DNA of 56,347 nt, taken from positions 1 to 56,347 of the forward strand of contig JAAYBB010000031.1 in assembly GCA_012719075.1 (NCBI GenBank), given 5' to 3'. A program made the translations under genes and the position numbers. Every line of letters begins with the position of its first letter. Positions within the stretch are counted from its first letter, which is position 1. Shown here one piece after another: positions 17,631-26,581 of the stretch. This stretch comes from Clostridiales bacterium (GTDB lineage: Bacteria > Bacillota > Clostridia > Oscillospirales > Feifaniaceae). A model generated the notes under the pieces. That model was not told the origin of the DNA, did no database searches, and was given only the letters and a program-made list of their open reading frames with translations.

Positions 17631-19956
17631 GTCCACCCTCCTCAAGGCCGTTCAGGATCCGCTCGGGCGTGAGCGGCAGGGACACCAACGGCCGGCCGAA
17701 CGCGGCCGACAGCGCATTGCCCAGCGCGGCGGGGATGCCGATGATCCCGTGCTCGGAATAGCTGCGCATGCCGTAGGGGGAGCCCTCTTCGGGGGTCTCG
17801 ACAAACGCCACCCGGTAGTCGGGCTCCTGCCCGATGTGCAGCAGCTTGTAGGAGCGCAGGTTGGGGGCCTGCGGAATGCCCTGGGCATCGTAGGTCATGG
17901 CCTCGCGGCTGGCCAGGCTGATGCCCATGGACATGCCGCCCGCGACCATGGCGTGCATCAGCGCCGGGTTGACGACCCGGCCGACGTCCATGACCGTGGA
18001 GGCCGAGATCAGGCGGTAGGAGCCGGTCTTGAGGCTGGCCTCCACCTCGACCACCTGCGCGCCGAGCGTCCAGGCCGGGCCCGTCTGGCCAAGGCCGGTC
18101 TCGGGGCTCAGCAGGCTGAGCCCCTTGAGCATGAAGCCGCCGCGCCCGAGCACCGGCTCCCCGATGGATTCCCCCAGCGGGGACTGGTAGCCCTGCGCGA
18201 TGTCCTTAAAGGCGATGAAGTCCTCGGGGTTCTTTTTGGAGAACACGCGCCCGTTTGCCACCTCGATCTCGTCGGGCGGGCATCCAAAGGCCTGCGCGCC
18301 GTTTTGGCGCAGCTGCGCGATCAGGTCGTCGACCGCGCGCAGCACGGCCTGGCCCGCCATATAGTGGGTCAGGCTGGCCACCGTCTTCCAGTTTTCCGGT
18401 GCGGTGCGCGTATCCACCGGCATGACCACGTGCACCTGGTCGGGGTGGATGCGCAGCCGTTCGGCCAGCAGCTGGGCGAGGTCGGTCTGCCCGCCCGAGC
18501 CCATCTCGACCACGCCGGTGTTGAGGTTGACGCTGCCGTCCGAGTTAAAGGTGATCATCGCGCCGGAGATCGCGTCGGTTGGCGGGTTGGCGCTCTTCCA
18601 AAAGCAGGCCACGCCCATGGCGCGCACGGTGTCCTGCTTGATGGGCACCGCGCGGCCGCCCTCCCAGGCCGAGAGCGCCTTGACGCCGGTCAGACACTTG
18701 GTCAGATCGCCGGTCAGGCTGTCGCTGCACAGCACCTGTGTGGGGGTCAGACTGCCCGGGCGGATGGCGTTTTTGAGCCGGAATTCCAGCGGGTCCAGCC
18801 CGCACTTGTCGGCCAGCAGGTCCATGGCGCGCTCGATGCAAAAGGTGTAGGATTCGTGCGAAAAGCTGCGAAAGGAGGTGGCGTAGGTGTGGTTGGTGTA
18901 GACGCAGAGCGCGTCGCAGTGCAGATTTTCAATGTGGTAGGGCCCGGTGCAGTCCACCGCAATGGCCTTGGTCATGTTGGGGGCGATGTCGGTGTAGGCG
19001 CCGCAGTCGAGCCAATAGGTCATCTCGGCGGCCCGGATCAGGCCGTCCCCGTCGGCGCCGAGCGTGATGTCGGCCTCCAGGCCGAGGCGGCCGGGCGCCG
19101 AGGCCATGTCCTGCTCGCGGGGGATGCTCAGGCGGACCGCCTTGCCGCCGACGCTGCGCGAGGCCAGAAAGGCCAGGATTTCAAGAACTACCGGGGCCTT
19201 GCCGCCAAAGCCCCCGCCCACAAAGGGCACCTTGACCTGGATCTGGCCCGCGGGGATCAAAAAGGCCTCTGCGAGCTGCTTTTTGACGGTGTAGGGCGCC
19301 TGCGAAGCCGTTGTGATCAGCACCTGCCCATCGGCCGAGATTTCGGCGCGGGCCGTGCGCACCTCCATCGCCAGGTGGTCGGAGGGGGGCAGGGCAAAGC
19401 GCTGCCGCACCACGGCCGTGCATTTTGGAAAGGCGGCCTGCACGTCCCCCTTGCGGATTTTGTAGCGGCTGGCAATGTTGGTCCCGGCCTCGGGGTACAT
19501 GTCGGTGACCACCTTTTTATAGCCGTTTACGGGACAGTGCACCAGCGGGGCGCCGTCGGCCAGCGCCTGCGAGGGCGTGAGCACCAGCGGCAGCGGGGCG
19601 TAGTCCACCTCGATCAGGCGCGCGGCCAGCTCGGCCGCGGGCGCGTCCTGCGCGACCACGAGGGCCACCGGCTCCCCGGCGTAGCGCACCACGCCGCGGG
19701 CCAGCGCCGGCCGGTCCTGCACCAGCGGGCCGAACAGCTCGGGACAGTCGTCTCCGGTCAGGATGGACTTGACGCCGTCGACCGCCAGCGCCCTTGTCAT
19801 GTCGATGCGCACAATGGTCGCGTGCGCGCAGGTGCTGGTCAGCAGCCGGGCCTCCAGCAGGCCCGTCACGGGCAGGTCGTCGCAGTACTGCGCCCTGCCC
19901 GTGACCTTGTCCCACGCCTCTTTGCGCGGGATGCTCTCTCCGATCGCCAAACGCAT
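17617..19956 (-). CDS. Xanthine-dehydrogenase-type molybdenum hydroxylase, molybdopterin subunit
   Basis: 779 residues, CoxL/XdhA family. ATG 19956 is used because AGGAGG precedes it and the family begins at a sequence like SIPRKEAWDKVTGRAQYCDD. The N-terminal hammerhead domain (about 1-130) is followed by the molybdopterin-binding region with FVGGGFGGKAP (about 250) and EMGSGGQTDLAQLL. Near the C-terminus, SEHGIIGIPAALGNAL carries the glutamate that acts as catalytic base in this family. The substrate cannot be fixed from sequence; purines and other N-heterocycles are typical. An XdhC-family maturation factor is present 11 kb away. Confidence 0.93.
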   Translation of the reverse strand: MRLAIGESIPRKEAWDKVTGRAQYCDDLPVTGLLEARLLTSTCAHATIVRIDMTRALAVDGVKSILTGDDCPELFGPLVQDRPALARGVVRYAGEPVALVVAQDAPAAELAARLIEVDYAPLPLVLTPSQALADGAPLVHCPVNGYKKVVTDMYPEAGTNIASRYKIRKGDVQAAFPKCTAVVRQRFALPPSDHLAMEVRTARAEISADGQVLITTASQAPYTVKKQLAEAFLIPAGQIQVKVPFVGGGFGGKAPVVLEILAFLASRSVGGKAVRLSIPREQDMASAPGRLGLEADITLGADGDGLIRAAEMTYWLDCGAYTDIAPNMTKAIAVDCTGPYHIENLHCDALCVYTNHTYATSFRSFSHESYTFCIERAMDLLADKCGLDPLEFRLKNAIRPGSLTPTQVLCSDSLTGDLTKCLTGVKALSAWEGGRAVPIKQDTVRAMGVACFWKSANPPTDAISGAMITFNSDGSVNLNTGVVEMGSGGQTDLAQLLAERLRIHPDQVHVVMPVDTRTAPENWKTVASLTHYMAGQAVLRAVDDLIAQLRQNGAQAFGCPPDEIEVANGRVFSKKNPEDFIAFKDIAQGYQSPLGESIGEPVLGRGGFMLKGLSLLSPETGLGQTGPAWTLGAQVVEVEASLKTGSYRLISASTVMDVGRVVNPALMHAMVAGGMSMGISLASREAMTYDAQGIPQAPNLRSYKLLHIGQEPDYRVAFVETPEEGSPYGMRSYSEHGIIGIPAALGNALSAAFGRPLVSLPLTPERILNGLEEGGHDPV

Positions 19957-20092
19957 CGCCCTCCTAAACTTGGATCTCGTCCTCAGTTTTGCCCGTCCGC
20001 CGGGGATTATGCGATGGTCCGCCCGGTTTTGCCCGGGCGGTATAGTGTGAAGTCTTTTGGCCGACAATAGGGGCAGAAAAGGGGGCGTTTTG
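19957..20092. promoter_or_regulatory. Divergent intergenic region with operator-like palindrome
   Basis: This gap separates the minus-strand molybdenum hydroxylase operon from the plus-strand ferritin-like gene. It contains an 8-bp inverted repeat (CCGCCCGG 20019-20026, complement 20033-20040, loop of 6) immediately before a -10-like TATAGT at 20041-20046. The word GTTTTGCCCG occurs twice, at 19986 and 20026, 40 bases apart. A repressor at these sites could control both directions. No clear -35 is visible on either strand. Confidence 0.4.
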
Positions 20093-21340
20093 ATGAATCC
20101 GTTTGCACAAAAATCAGTTCCGATCAGGGACACCATCATGGACTGGTCGACCATCTACCCGACGCCGTACAACAAGCTGACCGTGGACCCCTACACCAAG
20201 CTGCGCATCATCCTGATGAACGGCATCGAGGTCGAGGCGACGCTGTTCAAGCACCAGTTTCAGCGCAACTGCCGGGACAACGACCTGCGCAGGGAGCTGG
20301 CGCTGTCCCGCCGCATTCAACAGCAGCAGCAAAAGCACATCAACTGGCTCAAGCCGATCGACGAGACGCAGCTCGAGACCACCATCGGCTACGAGCACGT
20401 GGCGGTGGATTTGACCGCCTGGCTTGCGCAAAACGAGCCGGACCCCTATGTCAAGCAGGCGCTCGACTTTGCGCTACTCGAGGACTTTGACCACCTCTAC
20501 CGCTACGCCAACCTGCTGGACCTCGACGCCCAAATCCCGGCGCAGCAGCTCGTCAAGAGCTATGTCGACATCACGCCGGGGCGCCCGACCATCGCGGAGC
20601 ACCGCTTTCCGTTTGACTCGATCAAGCACCCGGTGGACTTCAAGGCGGCCGATATCCGCACCATGCTGAACACGCTGATCATCACGGCCGGCGAGCAGCA
20701 GACCATGAACTTCTATATGAACCTCGGCAACACCTACTACAACAACCTGGGGCGGCAGCTCTACCTCGAAATCGCGATGATCGAGGAGCAGCACGTCACC
20801 CACTACGGGTCGCTGCTCGACCCCACCTGCACCTGGCTCGAGAACCTGCTGCTGCACGAGTATATGGAGTGCTACCTCTACTATTCGTTCTATCAGGACG
20901 AGCTCGACGCCAACGTGAAATCCATCTGGGAGATGCACTTGGAGCAGGAGATCGCGCACCTGCACAAGGCCGTGGAGCTGCTCCAGAAGTACGAGCGCAA
21001 GGACTGGCAGCAGGTGCTTCCGGCCGGCGAGTTCCCGAGGCTGCTGCAGTTCCACGACACCCGCGACTACGTGCGGCAGATCCTGGGCCAGCAGATTCTG
21101 CTGACCGCCGACCGAGAACAGTATGCCCCGGTGCCCGAGCTGCCAAGGGACCACGCATTTTTCTTCTATCAGAACAAGGTCAACCACGACGTCAATGCCG
21201 TGGCCAGCCACAACGTGATCGTACAGCATCAGCTGGGGCACACGGTGGACTACCGCGCCGAGTCACAGACAAATCCCGTACAGGCGCTGACCGACCGCGC
21301 CGTGGACAACACCAGCATCGCACGGCAGCCGACGTCGTAA
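20093..21340 (+). CDS. Ferritin-like helical protein of unknown function
   Basis: 415 residues. ATG 20093 follows AAAAGGGGG. The protein is almost all helical and has E/H patterns of di-iron four-helix bundles: EDFDHLYRYANLLDLD (about 130-145), EEQHVTHYGSLLDPT (about 235-249) and HLEQEIAHLHKAVELL (about 283-298). This suggests a ferritin- or rubrerythrin-like oxidase or oxygen-scavenging protein, but the exact ligands cannot be assigned by eye. It has no signal peptide or membrane segment. It is monocistronic, followed by its own terminator. Confidence 0.65.
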   Translation: MNPFAQKSVPIRDTIMDWSTIYPTPYNKLTVDPYTKLRIILMNGIEVEATLFKHQFQRNCRDNDLRRELALSRRIQQQQQKHINWLKPIDETQLETTIGYEHVAVDLTAWLAQNEPDPYVKQALDFALLEDFDHLYRYANLLDLDAQIPAQQLVKSYVDITPGRPTIAEHRFPFDSIKHPVDFKAADIRTMLNTLIITAGEQQTMNFYMNLGNTYYNNLGRQLYLEIAMIEEQHVTHYGSLLDPTCTWLENLLLHEYMECYLYYSFYQDELDANVKSIWEMHLEQEIAHLHKAVELLQKYERKDWQQVLPAGEFPRLLQFHDTRDYVRQILGQQILLTADREQYAPVPELPRDHAFFFYQNKVNHDVNAVASHNVIVQHQLGHTVDYRAESQTNPVQALTDRAVDNTSIARQPTS

Positions 21341-21349
21341 GCGCGCGCC

Positions 21350-21378
21350 AAAACGCCGCCCCCGGGGCGGCGTTTTTT
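21350..21378 (+). terminator. Rho-independent terminator after ferritin-like gene
   Basis: An 8-bp GC stem (CGCCGCCC region and complement), preceded by A's and followed by six T's at 21373-21378. It lies 10 bases downstream of the stop. Confidence 0.9.
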
Positions 21379-21417
21379 GCGTTTGGGGAGACGGCCGTTT
21401 GCGCCGGGGCAATTTTT

Positions 21418-21446
21418 GTTCGGCAGGCCCTTGCCGGAACTTTTTT
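21418..21446 (+). terminator. Second terminator-like hairpin
   Basis: GTTC-GGCA and TGCC-GGAAC arms with one bulged base, loop about 7 bases, then six T's (21441-21446). It backs up the terminator 40 bases upstream and precedes the mscL promoter. Confidence 0.55.
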
Positions 21447-21457
21447 GCGCAGGCGAC

Positions 21458-21485
21458 TTTACATTTTTTGCGGATACGGTACAAT
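21458..21485 (+). promoter_or_regulatory. Sigma-A promoter for mscL
   Basis: TTTACA (21458-21463), 16-base spacer, TACAAT (21480-21485). It is the only good match between the upstream terminators and mscL. It would give a leader of about 200 bases (21492-21690) containing a GC-rich hairpin at 21622-21643 (GCCGGCCC arms). I do not recognise a riboswitch in this leader; the open frame continuous with mscL through it looks non-coding. Confidence 0.55.
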
Positions 21486-21690
21486 AGATTTATTGATGGC
21501 CGAACAATCGACACCGGTTCAGGGCACATTCGCCGGAAACGGTCGGCGCAGGCAAGACGGCGGCGTGGGTGAGGCCGGCGGGCAGTTTTCCCGGCAGCCT
21601 GCTGTCCTGGGACGCCGCACAGCCGGCCCCGGTTCGGGCCGGCCTGATGGACACTTGAGGCGCATGAAACGGCATGGAGGATTTATAAAA

Positions 21691-22101
21691 ATGAAGAAGT
21701 TTTTTAACGAATTCCGAGAATTTGCACTGCAGGGAAACGTCATGAACCTCGCGGTCGGCGTCATCATCGGCGCCGCGTTTCAGGGCATCGTCGCCTCGCT
21801 GACGGCAGACATCCTCTCGCCGATCATCGGCCTCTTTACGCGGCAGAACTTTGACACGCTGCAGGTGGAATTTCTGGGGACCACGCTCAGGTACGGCGCC
21901 TTTGTCACCAGCGTCATCAACTTCTTCATCATGGCCTTTGTCATTTTCCTGCTGGTGAGGTGGATGAACCGGCTGATGCCCAAGGCGCCCGAGCCGGTGG
22001 CCGACGCCGCGCCGACCACCAAACAGTGCCCCTACTGCCGCAGCGAGATCGATCCTTTGGCAACCCGCTGCCCGGCCTGTACATCCAGCCTCGAGGCCTA
22101 G
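21691..22101 (+). CDS. mscL: Large-conductance mechanosensitive channel MscL
   Basis: 136 residues. ATG 21691 is preceded by GGAGG at 10 bases. MKKFFNEFREFALQGNVMNLAVGVIIGAAF is the MscL N-terminal amphipathic helix and first membrane helix; the second helix is FVTSVINFFIMAFVIFLLVRWMN. The channel opens under membrane tension to release solutes during osmotic downshock. The C-terminus carries a zinc-ribbon-like knot, C113-x2-C116 and C127-x2-C130, instead of the short helical tail of E. coli MscL. The gene appears monocistronic. Confidence 0.95.
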   Translation: MKKFFNEFREFALQGNVMNLAVGVIIGAAFQGIVASLTADILSPIIGLFTRQNFDTLQVEFLGTTLRYGAFVTSVINFFIMAFVIFLLVRWMNRLMPKAPEPVADAAPTTKQCPYCRSEIDPLATRCPACTSSLEA

Positions 22102-22193
22102 CGCCCCCTGCGCGCGCGGGCAGACGGCCTGCGATGCGAAGGCTGCCCCACATCCGCCTGCGCACAGTGCGCACATCGCCAGTACAATGCGAG

Positions 22194-22215
22194 GTCCCGC
22201 CCCTTTCGGGCGGGA
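22194..22215 (+). repeat. Left duplicate of terminator stem-loop flanking element copy A
   Basis: Stem GTCCCGCCC/GGGCGGGA with loop CTTTC. The same 22 bases recur at 22416-22437, exactly bracketing the ~200-bp element. This left copy is followed by TCAGCC rather than a U-tract, so only the right copy is a complete terminator. Confidence 0.85.
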
Positions 22216-22415
22216 TCAGCCTGTCAAAGAAGTTGGCCTTATGTAAGATGGGTGGCAAAAGTAACCCCAAAATCAAATCCGTAGGAACACCGGACATGTG
22301 CCGGTGTTCCTACTCCTAAACGGGCCTGCGAGTTTCGAGCCCCGAAGGGGCGAGGAACGAAGGCGCGAGCGCACAGGCCCTCTTGTCAAAAAACCAACGG
22401 GTTTTTGACAGTCTC
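22216..22415 (+). mobile_element. Terminator-inserted structured repeat element, copy A
   Basis: A 200-bp non-coding element whose reverse complement is present again at 38480-38676 with high identity along its whole length. The ends carry the short inverted motif CTGTCAAA (GCCTGTCAAA on the left, GAGACTGTCAAA read from the right). Inside are three hairpins: H1 22281-22313 (13-bp perfect stem, loop ACATGTG), H2 22323-22380 (GGGCCTG/CAGGCCC enclosing GCCCC-GAA-GGGGC) and H3 22384-22410 (TGTCAAAAAACC arms, one mismatch). It encodes no protein, so it would need a transposase in trans. It lies between mscL and the SLH gene. Confidence 0.85.
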
Positions 22416-22443
22416 GTCCCGCCCCTTTCGGGCGGGACTTTTT
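22416..22443 (+). terminator. Rho-independent terminator (right duplicate)
   Basis: The 22-base stem-loop with GTCCCGCCC arms, followed by a U-tract at 22439-22443. This is presumably the original mscL terminator, now pushed away from mscL by the inserted element. Confidence 0.85.
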
Positions 22444-22527
22444 GCCTGTTGTTGGCCGCGGCAGGCCCCCGGCAAAGCCGCCGCGCCGGCCCTGCGGGCC
22501 CTTGGGCAAAACAGCGAAACAAAGCCC

Positions 22528-22556
22528 TTGACAAAGCCTTTGCGGGCGCGTACATT
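22528..22556 (+). promoter_or_regulatory. Sigma-A promoter for SLH protein gene
   Basis: A consensus TTGACA (22528-22533), 17-base spacer and TACATT (22551-22556). It lies about 60 bases before the SLH gene start. Confidence 0.75.
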
Positions 22557-22616
22557 TGTTGTATAAAAATGCGCGTTGCGGCGGAGATGCCGCCCTGAGA
22601 GGGGAAGTCGAGGGCA

Positions 22617-25586
22617 ATGACAGGTAAAAAGATCGTATCCATGCTGCTGGCCGGGTCAATGCTGTTTTCCCTGCCCGGCGCAGGTACCAAGGCACGCGCG
22701 GCCGGGGTGGAGGAGCAGGTCCTCTACACCTCGGCCTCCGACTGGGCAAAGCCCGAAATCGCCGGCGCCTACGACGCCGGCCTGATCCCCGCCGGCCTGC
22801 TCGGCCGGCAGGCGCCCCTGCCGGCCACGCGCGAGGAGCTGTGCGAGCTGGCCGTCGGGCTGTACGAAAAGGTGGCGGGCAGCGAGGCCTCGCCCATCTC
22901 GCCAAATCCCTTTGCGGACACGGCAAACCCGGCCATCCTCAAGGCCTATGCGCTGGGCATCACGACGGGGACCTCGGCCGACACCTTCTCGCCGGACGAG
23001 GTCACCAACCGCGAGCAGGTGGCCACGATGTTCAGCCGGACCATCCGCGTACTGTTTCCGTCCGGCGCCTATGACACCGAGGGCGCGCCCGCCTTTTTGG
23101 ACCAGGCCGACATTTCGGCCTGGGCGCTCGAGCACGTGCTGTACATGGGCAAGGCCGGCATCCTCAAGGGCGCGGAGGGCAGGTTCATGCCCCGCGCGCT
23201 GACCGAGGCGCAGCGGGCCGCGGGCTACGGCACGACCACGCGCGAGCAGGCCGTCGCGATCGCGGTGCGCATCTGCGCCGCCCAGAGCGGCACGGTCGGT
23301 CCCGCCGACGAAGTTGGCCGGCGGCACTTTGCCGAATCGCTGCTGCGCGCGCCGCTGCCAAAGGCGACAGAGGCCGAGAAGCTGGCCGCCATCGATTTCG
23401 ACCACCGCGTCTTCCGCCCGCTGTACGATCCGCCGCTTGCGCTGAGCCTGGGCGGCGAGCCGGGGGCCGCCGCGCCCTGGAGTACGGTGATCCCCGCCTC
23501 GGGCGGCGGGGTGCAGCGCTTTGACCTCCACCTGTCCGCCGCGGCGCTGGCCCGGGCGAAAAAGCTCGTGTGGCAGGTGTCCGGCCTGCCCTTTGACGGC
23601 GCGCCGGTCGACAGCGCCGACGCAAAGCCGCCCGGGCTGCTGCTCTCGGGCGAGCTGCCGGTCGCCGCCACGCAGTTTTCGGTCGACTTCAGCGCGGCGC
23701 TGGCCGCCGCCAAGGCCCTCACCGCCCCGGCGGTGAGGCCGGCCGGCCTGATGCCGGCGCTGCGCCCGGGCGGCCTCACGCTACCCGCCCTCGCCCTCCG
23801 CACGCTGCTGGGCAGTTACGGTCAGCAGCGCGCCGCCGCGCCGCGCACCTTCTATGTGCGCGCCTATGCCGTGGACGCCGCGGGCGCCGGCATCGGCGAC
23901 GCCGGCGCGGGTCTGCCGGTGGTCTACGGCGACGCGCTGGAGGCGAAAAAGGGCACGCTGTGGGCGCTGCCCGCAGCCAAGCCCTTTTCGCTCAAGCTGG
24001 CCGAGCGGCCGGGGGAGGTGACCTACGGCAAGGAGTTCAACAATTCGTTTGTCGATCAGGCCGAGCGCGCACTGGACAGCAACGCCGCCTCCAAGCTGTA
24101 CGCCGTGCTGCCCGCCGGCTTCCCCGACGACCTGCAGGAGCTGCGCCTGCAGGTCAGCCTGGTCGACTACGCCGCCGCGGACAGCTGGCGGAATGTGCCG
24201 GGCCTGGTCTGCGAGGCCAGCCTCTTCCCCGAAAGCGCCGACTTTGACCGGCTGCTCGGCGGGGCGCCGCACGGCTTTGCCATTGACTTTTCCGCCTTTG
24301 TGCCGGACGACAGCGCGCTGCCCGGGCAGGCCATTCCCTACTACATCCGCGCGGTGGCGCTTCGCGACAGCGCACAGGCCGGCGCGGTGGAGGCCGCCTA
24401 CTCGCGCACCGTGGTGGTCCACTACGGCAAGCCGCAGGCCTCCTCGGTTCAATTTTTTGAGCACATTGCACTCTCCCCGCCCATCCCCACCATCGAGCGG
24501 GTGAGCTACGTGCCGGTGCAGTGGGAGGCCGAAAACTGGCAGTACCACTATGTCGTCACGCGCCAGCCCACCGAAAAGGAGGTCTTTCTGGGGTTTGGGG
24601 CCGATAGGCCCTATGCCCCCTACGCCGTTGGAACCAAGCTGGACTTTACGCCGCCGCCCCCCGAAGACAAGTCTTGGTGGGAGGAGGCCGTGGAGGCCAT
24701 TAAGGGCTTTTTCAAAAGTTTGGCCGACTTTGCGGCAAAGCTGGTCAACTGGGTCAGCAAAGCCTATGCAGACCTCAAATCGGGGTTGATCAACCTCGTG
24801 GTCTCGGCGCTGCCCGACGCGCTGCAGGGGCCGCTGCGCGTGGCGCTGACGGCGCTGGTCGACTACGGGCTGGCCTCGATCGGCATCCCGCCCACGCTGC
24901 CCAACTTTGACCAGCTGGCCGACCTGGGCGTGGGGTACCTGGCCGCCGTGGCCATGCAGCAGGCCGGCGTGCCCGCCGATTCGCTGACCGCATACGGGCT
25001 GGAGGAGCTGACGGACAAGGTCGGCGACGGCCTGAGGGAGAGCGCAAAGCGCGCCTCCCCCAACCCGATGAACTGGACCTTTATCAAGCTGGACCCCGAG
25101 GACCTCTACCGGCCCGCCCACCTGCTGGTGGAGCTGTACAATCCCTACGACTTCGCGACGCCCAAGGGCAGCCTCAGCCTGACCGTCGACAAGTTTATGG
25201 ACCTGTCTCAAAATGGCGTCAACCCGGCCGTCACGCGGCTGTATGCCGCCTACGGCTCCTCCTACGTCTGCCTGTACAAGCCGGTCTTCGGCCTGGAGGT
25301 TCCGGCCATGGAGCCGGGCCAGCGACTGACCGTGCCCATCGTGCTGGAGGAGTATGTCGGCCTGCCCTTCCCGGGCTGCTCGGCGCCCGTTGCCGGCAGC
25401 GACTACGGGCACCTTTACGGGGGCTTGGGGGCCTTCAACTTCAACCTGTTCATCCAGTACGACCTGCCCCCCATCACGCAGGAGGCGGCGCGCCAGGGCT
25501 ACGCCAAAGAGGCCATTTACAGCTACAGCGCGCTGGGCAGCGGCCGGAGCTTTTCGGTCCAGCCCGGGCAGGCCTATGGCGGCTGA
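22617..25586 (+). CDS. S-layer homology (SLH) domain surface protein
   Basis: 989 residues. A signal peptide (TGKKIVSMLLAGSMLFSLPG, cut near ARA-A at about 29) is followed by SLH-type modules from about 35 to 225, including NPFADTANPAILKAYALGI, FSPDEVTNREQVATMF and AFLDQADISAWALEHVLYMG. SLH domains bind pyruvylated secondary cell-wall polymers. The rest (230-989) is beta-sandwich-like with repeated phrases of the type TVIPASGGGVQRFDLHLS and RTFYVRAYAVDAAG, plus a helical stretch near 690-780; I do not recognise a catalytic domain. It has its own promoter and a terminator downstream. Confidence 0.85.
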   Translation: MTGKKIVSMLLAGSMLFSLPGAGTKARAAGVEEQVLYTSASDWAKPEIAGAYDAGLIPAGLLGRQAPLPATREELCELAVGLYEKVAGSEASPISPNPFADTANPAILKAYALGITTGTSADTFSPDEVTNREQVATMFSRTIRVLFPSGAYDTEGAPAFLDQADISAWALEHVLYMGKAGILKGAEGRFMPRALTEAQRAAGYGTTTREQAVAIAVRICAAQSGTVGPADEVGRRHFAESLLRAPLPKATEAEKLAAIDFDHRVFRPLYDPPLALSLGGEPGAAAPWSTVIPASGGGVQRFDLHLSAAALARAKKLVWQVSGLPFDGAPVDSADAKPPGLLLSGELPVAATQFSVDFSAALAAAKALTAPAVRPAGLMPALRPGGLTLPALALRTLLGSYGQQRAAAPRTFYVRAYAVDAAGAGIGDAGAGLPVVYGDALEAKKGTLWALPAAKPFSLKLAERPGEVTYGKEFNNSFVDQAERALDSNAASKLYAVLPAGFPDDLQELRLQVSLVDYAAADSWRNVPGLVCEASLFPESADFDRLLGGAPHGFAIDFSAFVPDDSALPGQAIPYYIRAVALRDSAQAGAVEAAYSRTVVVHYGKPQASSVQFFEHIALSPPIPTIERVSYVPVQWEAENWQYHYVVTRQPTEKEVFLGFGADRPYAPYAVGTKLDFTPPPPEDKSWWEEAVEAIKGFFKSLADFAAKLVNWVSKAYADLKSGLINLVVSALPDALQGPLRVALTALVDYGLASIGIPPTLPNFDQLADLGVGYLAAVAMQQAGVPADSLTAYGLEELTDKVGDGLRESAKRASPNPMNWTFIKLDPEDLYRPAHLLVELYNPYDFATPKGSLSLTVDKFMDLSQNGVNPAVTRLYAAYGSSYVCLYKPVFGLEVPAMEPGQRLTVPIVLEEYVGLPFPGCSAPVAGSDYGHLYGGLGAFNFNLFIQYDLPPITQEAARQGYAKEAIYSYSALGSGRSFSVQPGQAYGG

Positions 25587-25611
25587 AGGCGATCGGGCGC
25601 TGCAGTCAAAT

Positions 25612-25650
25612 AAAGAGGGCTTCCCGGGCGTGGCTCGGGAAGCCCTCTTT
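25612..25650. terminator. Bidirectional terminator
   Basis: A 15-bp perfect stem (AAAGAGGGCTTCCCG and complement), loop of 9 bases, with A's on the left and T's on the right. It lies between the convergent SLH gene and AraC-type regulator gene. Confidence 0.92.
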
Positions 25651-25714
25651 GCATAGACTGGACGAAGCGCAGGACAATGTGCGCAAAAACCCTTGGGGGT
25701 TGCGCCCGCGTCCC

Positions 25715-26581
25715 TCATCGCCGCCTGCGGACCGGGACCCAGATCTCGCTGTAGGCGTGGTTTTCCAAGTCTGCATCCGGTTTGGTGAAGGAGAAGGTGG
25801 GGGCCTCGATGACCTCGTAGTCGGCGCCTGGCAGCCATTCGGCATAGACCCTGGCCATTGTCCGCTGCAGCGCGTCGGGGAAGGGGCCGCGGTTTGGAAA
25901 CACCGCCCAGGTGCAGGCCCCGACCGGCACCTGCTCGAGCCGGCCGTGGGGCGCCTCCCTGGTCGTCAGAACGCCGATCAGGTGGGTCAGAAAGCCCTCC
26001 TCCTTTTGGAAATTGGCTTCGGCATCGTAGGAGGCGTTGACAATCTCGCAGGGGGCCATGTCTTGCAGCGCGCGCATCTCCTGCCGCTGCCCCTCGTCGA
26101 TGCGCTCGGCCAGCTTGACAATCTCGCTGTTGACCCCCTCAAACTGCATGGGGACGCGCGCGCTGACCCCGGCCAGGTAAAAGGCCGGCTTTTCTTCGAT
26201 TCGAAACTCCATGGGAATGCCTCCTTTGACGGCAATGGTGAACAAGAGCTTTGGAAAGGCCCGGTGGGCGCCCTGCTTGCGGACCTCCGAGGGCAGGCGT
26301 CCGCTCCACCGCTTAAAGGCCCGGGTAAAGCCGTCGGTGGACTGGTAGCCGTACTGCAGCGCGACGTCGGTTACCCGCGCCCCCTGCAGCAGCTCCAGGC
26401 CGGCCTCAGAAAGCCGCCTGTTTTTGACATATTCGCCGAGCGTCATGCCGGTGAGACCGTAAAACACCATCTGCAGGTGGCGGCCCGATACGCCGGCATG
26501 GGCCGAGAGGTGCTCCAGCGACAGCGCTTCGGTCAGGTTTGCCTCGATGTGGTCCATCACATGGTTCAGTTCGCGCAGCAT
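25715..26581 (-). CDS. AraC-family regulator with GyrI-like effector-binding domain
   Basis: 288 residues. ATG 26581 follows GAGGAGGGG by about 7 bases. Residues 1-100 are two AraC helix-turn-helix motifs (LSLEHLSAHAGVSGRHLQMVF and VTDVALQYGYQSTDGFTRAFK). Residues about 120-288 are a GyrI/Rob-like small-molecule domain (MEFRIEEKPAFYLAGVSARV and YSEIWVPVRR at the end). Such proteins activate efflux or detoxification genes on binding lipophilic cations. The gene is divergent from the T-box/ABC transporter operon, but the strong T-box promoter is about 160 bases away, so a link is uncertain. Confidence 0.9.
   Translation of the reverse strand: MLRELNHVMDHIEANLTEALSLEHLSAHAGVSGRHLQMVFYGLTGMTLGEYVKNRRLSEAGLELLQGARVTDVALQYGYQSTDGFTRAFKRWSGRLPSEVRKQGAHRAFPKLLFTIAVKGGIPMEFRIEEKPAFYLAGVSARVPMQFEGVNSEIVKLAERIDEGQRQEMRALQDMAPCEIVNASYDAEANFQKEEGFLTHLIGVLTTREAPHGRLEQVPVGACTWAVFPNRGPFPDALQRTMARVYAEWLPGADYEVIEAPTFSFTKPDADLENHAYSEIWVPVRRRR

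Noticed and set aside
17629-20070. Long plus-strand open frame opposite the molybdenum hydroxylase operon
   Set aside because: It is antisense to three unambiguous enzyme subunits; its composition (rich in G, H, R, A) is typical of a shadow frame.
20869-21690. Open frame continuous with mscL running back through its leader and the ferritin-like gene
   Set aside because: It crosses two terminators and a promoter, has no domain before the MscL start, and ATG 21691 has its own ribosome site.
22216-22415. CRISPR array or tRNA-like element for the hairpin-rich repeat
   Set aside because: There are no regularly spaced direct repeats and no CCA or cloverleaf; the same unit occurs once at each of two loci with target duplication.
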